Source: Mesostigma viride
Taxonomy: Eukaryota; Streptophyta; Mesostigmatophyceae; Mesostigmatales; Mesostigmataceae
DNA: 64,000 nucleotides
Assembly: GCA_009746045.1 (NCBI GenBank)
Contig: RPFO01000041.1
Span: forward strand, 2,520,613-2,584,612
Direction: 5' to 3'
The first letter of the stretch is position 1, and each line of letters opens with the position of its first letter. Under the pieces are notes generated by a model, which made no database searches, was not told where the DNA came from, and was given only the letters and a program-made list of their open reading frames with translations. This document shows positions 62,956 to 64,000 of the stretch, in pieces. The position numbers and the translations under genes are program-made.

Positions 62956-63528
62956 TGTTACGCCCAGGCTCTACTCGATCCCAAACCCCGCGCCTAACCT
63001 TACCTAAACTAGTGAGGGTACCTAGCGATGAGGAGCTGTATTGGCTATAAGACCTAGGACGCGACGACTCTGCTCTCAATGCATTCCGATACATGCGGTT
63101 ACTGTACGCCATATACCAAATAATGCCGGGACACTACGAAGTAAACACTGGTAAATTCACGACCCAAAACGATGTATTACAATTCCATAATACACGCCGA
63201 GTGCGATGCACGAAGGACAACCGCTGCATAAATGATCGCCGACATGCGTGTATGCTCGGGCCGACACCGACCCTCGCCTACAGGACCAACGCATGTCCAC
63301 AAGGTTCAAACGGAGGATAAAGGACCACTACTAAAGTACGCAGCGCGGCGCGACTGCACCGAGCCACCCTACTGTACGATTGCCACGTCACAAGGCCCGG
63401 TACCAACCGGCCAAAAAGGTCCTAACTACACGTAAGCTTAGGAAAGTCAACGGACTGTCTCGAAATGGCTGAGGCACAAAGGACCTAATTTACGTCCGTA
63501 ACAACAACAAAAGTTACGCGACGTAACA
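62956..63528 (-). repeat. Gypsy 5' LTR (573 bp)
   Basis: Same boundaries (TGTTACG/CGTAACA) as the other LTR; one difference found, G at 63361 versus A at 50726. Confidence 0.97.
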
Positions 63529-63533
63529 CAGAA

Positions 63534-64000
63534 ATTCTGCGGGGGCGGTAGTGGACTCCGCCCCGCGTCAGGCCGATGCGAGGTTCGAACGAGCGCTGAG
63601 AGAGGAGAGGGTTGCTCAAAACAGGGCGGACGCCGACTTAATGACCGCTATTTATGTCGATCCACACGATCATCAAGCCGCCATAACCCGCGCGCGCCAT
63701 AGCTGGAGGGCGCACGACCAAGCCCTCCACGAAACGTGGGACGCAAAACGCGATATAGCCAAACGGCACGCCTATGCTAACCGCGTCAGTCGTGTGCTCG
63801 GTGAAGCTCCCCCGAATCCAGGCAACCACCATCTCACCCGCCCCGACGTTACTTTGTCCCTTGTCCTGGACGAACAAGGGGAGGACCCGTTACACCCGCC
63901 GCTGTCGAACACGGGCAACCGCGCTTTACGATGGCACGAGCTAAGAAAGCGACGGGATGATGCCGACGAAAAGCGTCACAGGGCTGAACTATCCGCAATC
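63534..64000 (+). pseudogene. Viral charged protein, continuation after gypsy
   Basis: After the second CAGAA the frame of the 50056 gene resumes (NSAGAVVDSAPRQADARFER) and stays open for 155 codons to the window edge. The region is rich in Arg, Asp, Glu, His and Ala with helical heptad-like phrases (RWHELRKRRDDADEKRH). With the N-terminal 88 codons this gives at least 244 residues, and the C-terminus lies beyond the window. Family unknown. Confidence 0.65.

Larger units (their letters stand above)
50321..63528 (-). mobile_element. Ty3/gypsy chromovirus with extra ORFs
   Basis: 13,208 bp with 573 bp LTRs (TGTTACG...CGTAACA) and a perfect 5 bp target duplication CAGAA (50316-50320, 63529-63533). 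In element sense: LTR, primer site, hybrid-binding-domain ORF, gag (interrupted by a 2340 bp insert), -1 frameshift signal, pol (protease, RT, RNase H, integrase, chromodomain), an in-frame third ORF, polypurine tract, LTR. The LTRs differ at one position I found (50726 A versus 63361 G), so insertion is recent. Even without the insert it is about 10.9 kb, long for a chromovirus. It splits a viral gene. Confidence 0.96.

Noticed and set aside
63575-63600. GGTTCGAAC box suggesting a tRNA gene
   Set aside because: It lies inside the open viral frame and has no A box at the right distance.

Overview
The window is eukaryotic nuclear DNA, with no recognisable host housekeeping gene. Satellite arrays, nested retrotransposons and DNA transposons surround a block of genes that look like those of a large DNA virus of algae. 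Both LTR retrotransposons have primer sites matching the 3' end of an initiator-Met tRNA. A microalga or another protist with an integrated giant-virus segment is the best guess. The host lineage cannot be fixed from sequence alone.

Layout. Positions 1-16680 are a 229-231 bp satellite in three arrays, broken by two copies (3417-5040 and 6547-10703, minus strand) of a non-LTR retrotransposon whose product carries PHD, RING and C2H2 fingers ahead of a reverse transcriptase. Positions 16716-21667 are AT-rich and nearly gene-free, with hairpins, short inverted repeats and a LINE scrap. A diverged gypsy LTR (21668-22489) abuts the first viral reading frame.

The viral block is 22490-26230, 42172-42849, 44573-50320 and 63534 to the window end. 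It encodes long beta-sandwich, Ig-like and LamG-like proteins (surface or fibre type), an IQ/U-box-like protein and a charged protein. It has been split by a Ty1/copia element (26231-42171, target duplication AATAC), by a segment bounded by palindromes (42834-44567), and by a Ty3/gypsy chromovirus (50321-63528, target duplication CAGAA). Each retroelement is itself interrupted. The copia carries a TA-target element of 5.35 kb, an internally deleted piggyBac and a tandem dimer in one LTR. The gypsy carries another tandem dimer inside gag. Frame arithmetic at the piggyBac, TA-element and gag insertions confirms the nesting, because the flanking coding frames agree once the insert and one target copy are subtracted.

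The most unusual unit is the gypsy element. Upstream of gag it has a separate small ORF resembling the RNase H1/viroplasmin hybrid-binding domain. It has a textbook -1 frameshift site (GGGAAAA, 5-nt spacer, stem-loop) at the gag stop. A 774-codon ORF follows the pol TAG directly and in the same frame. Its LTRs differ by one base that I could find, so it is the youngest large insertion here.
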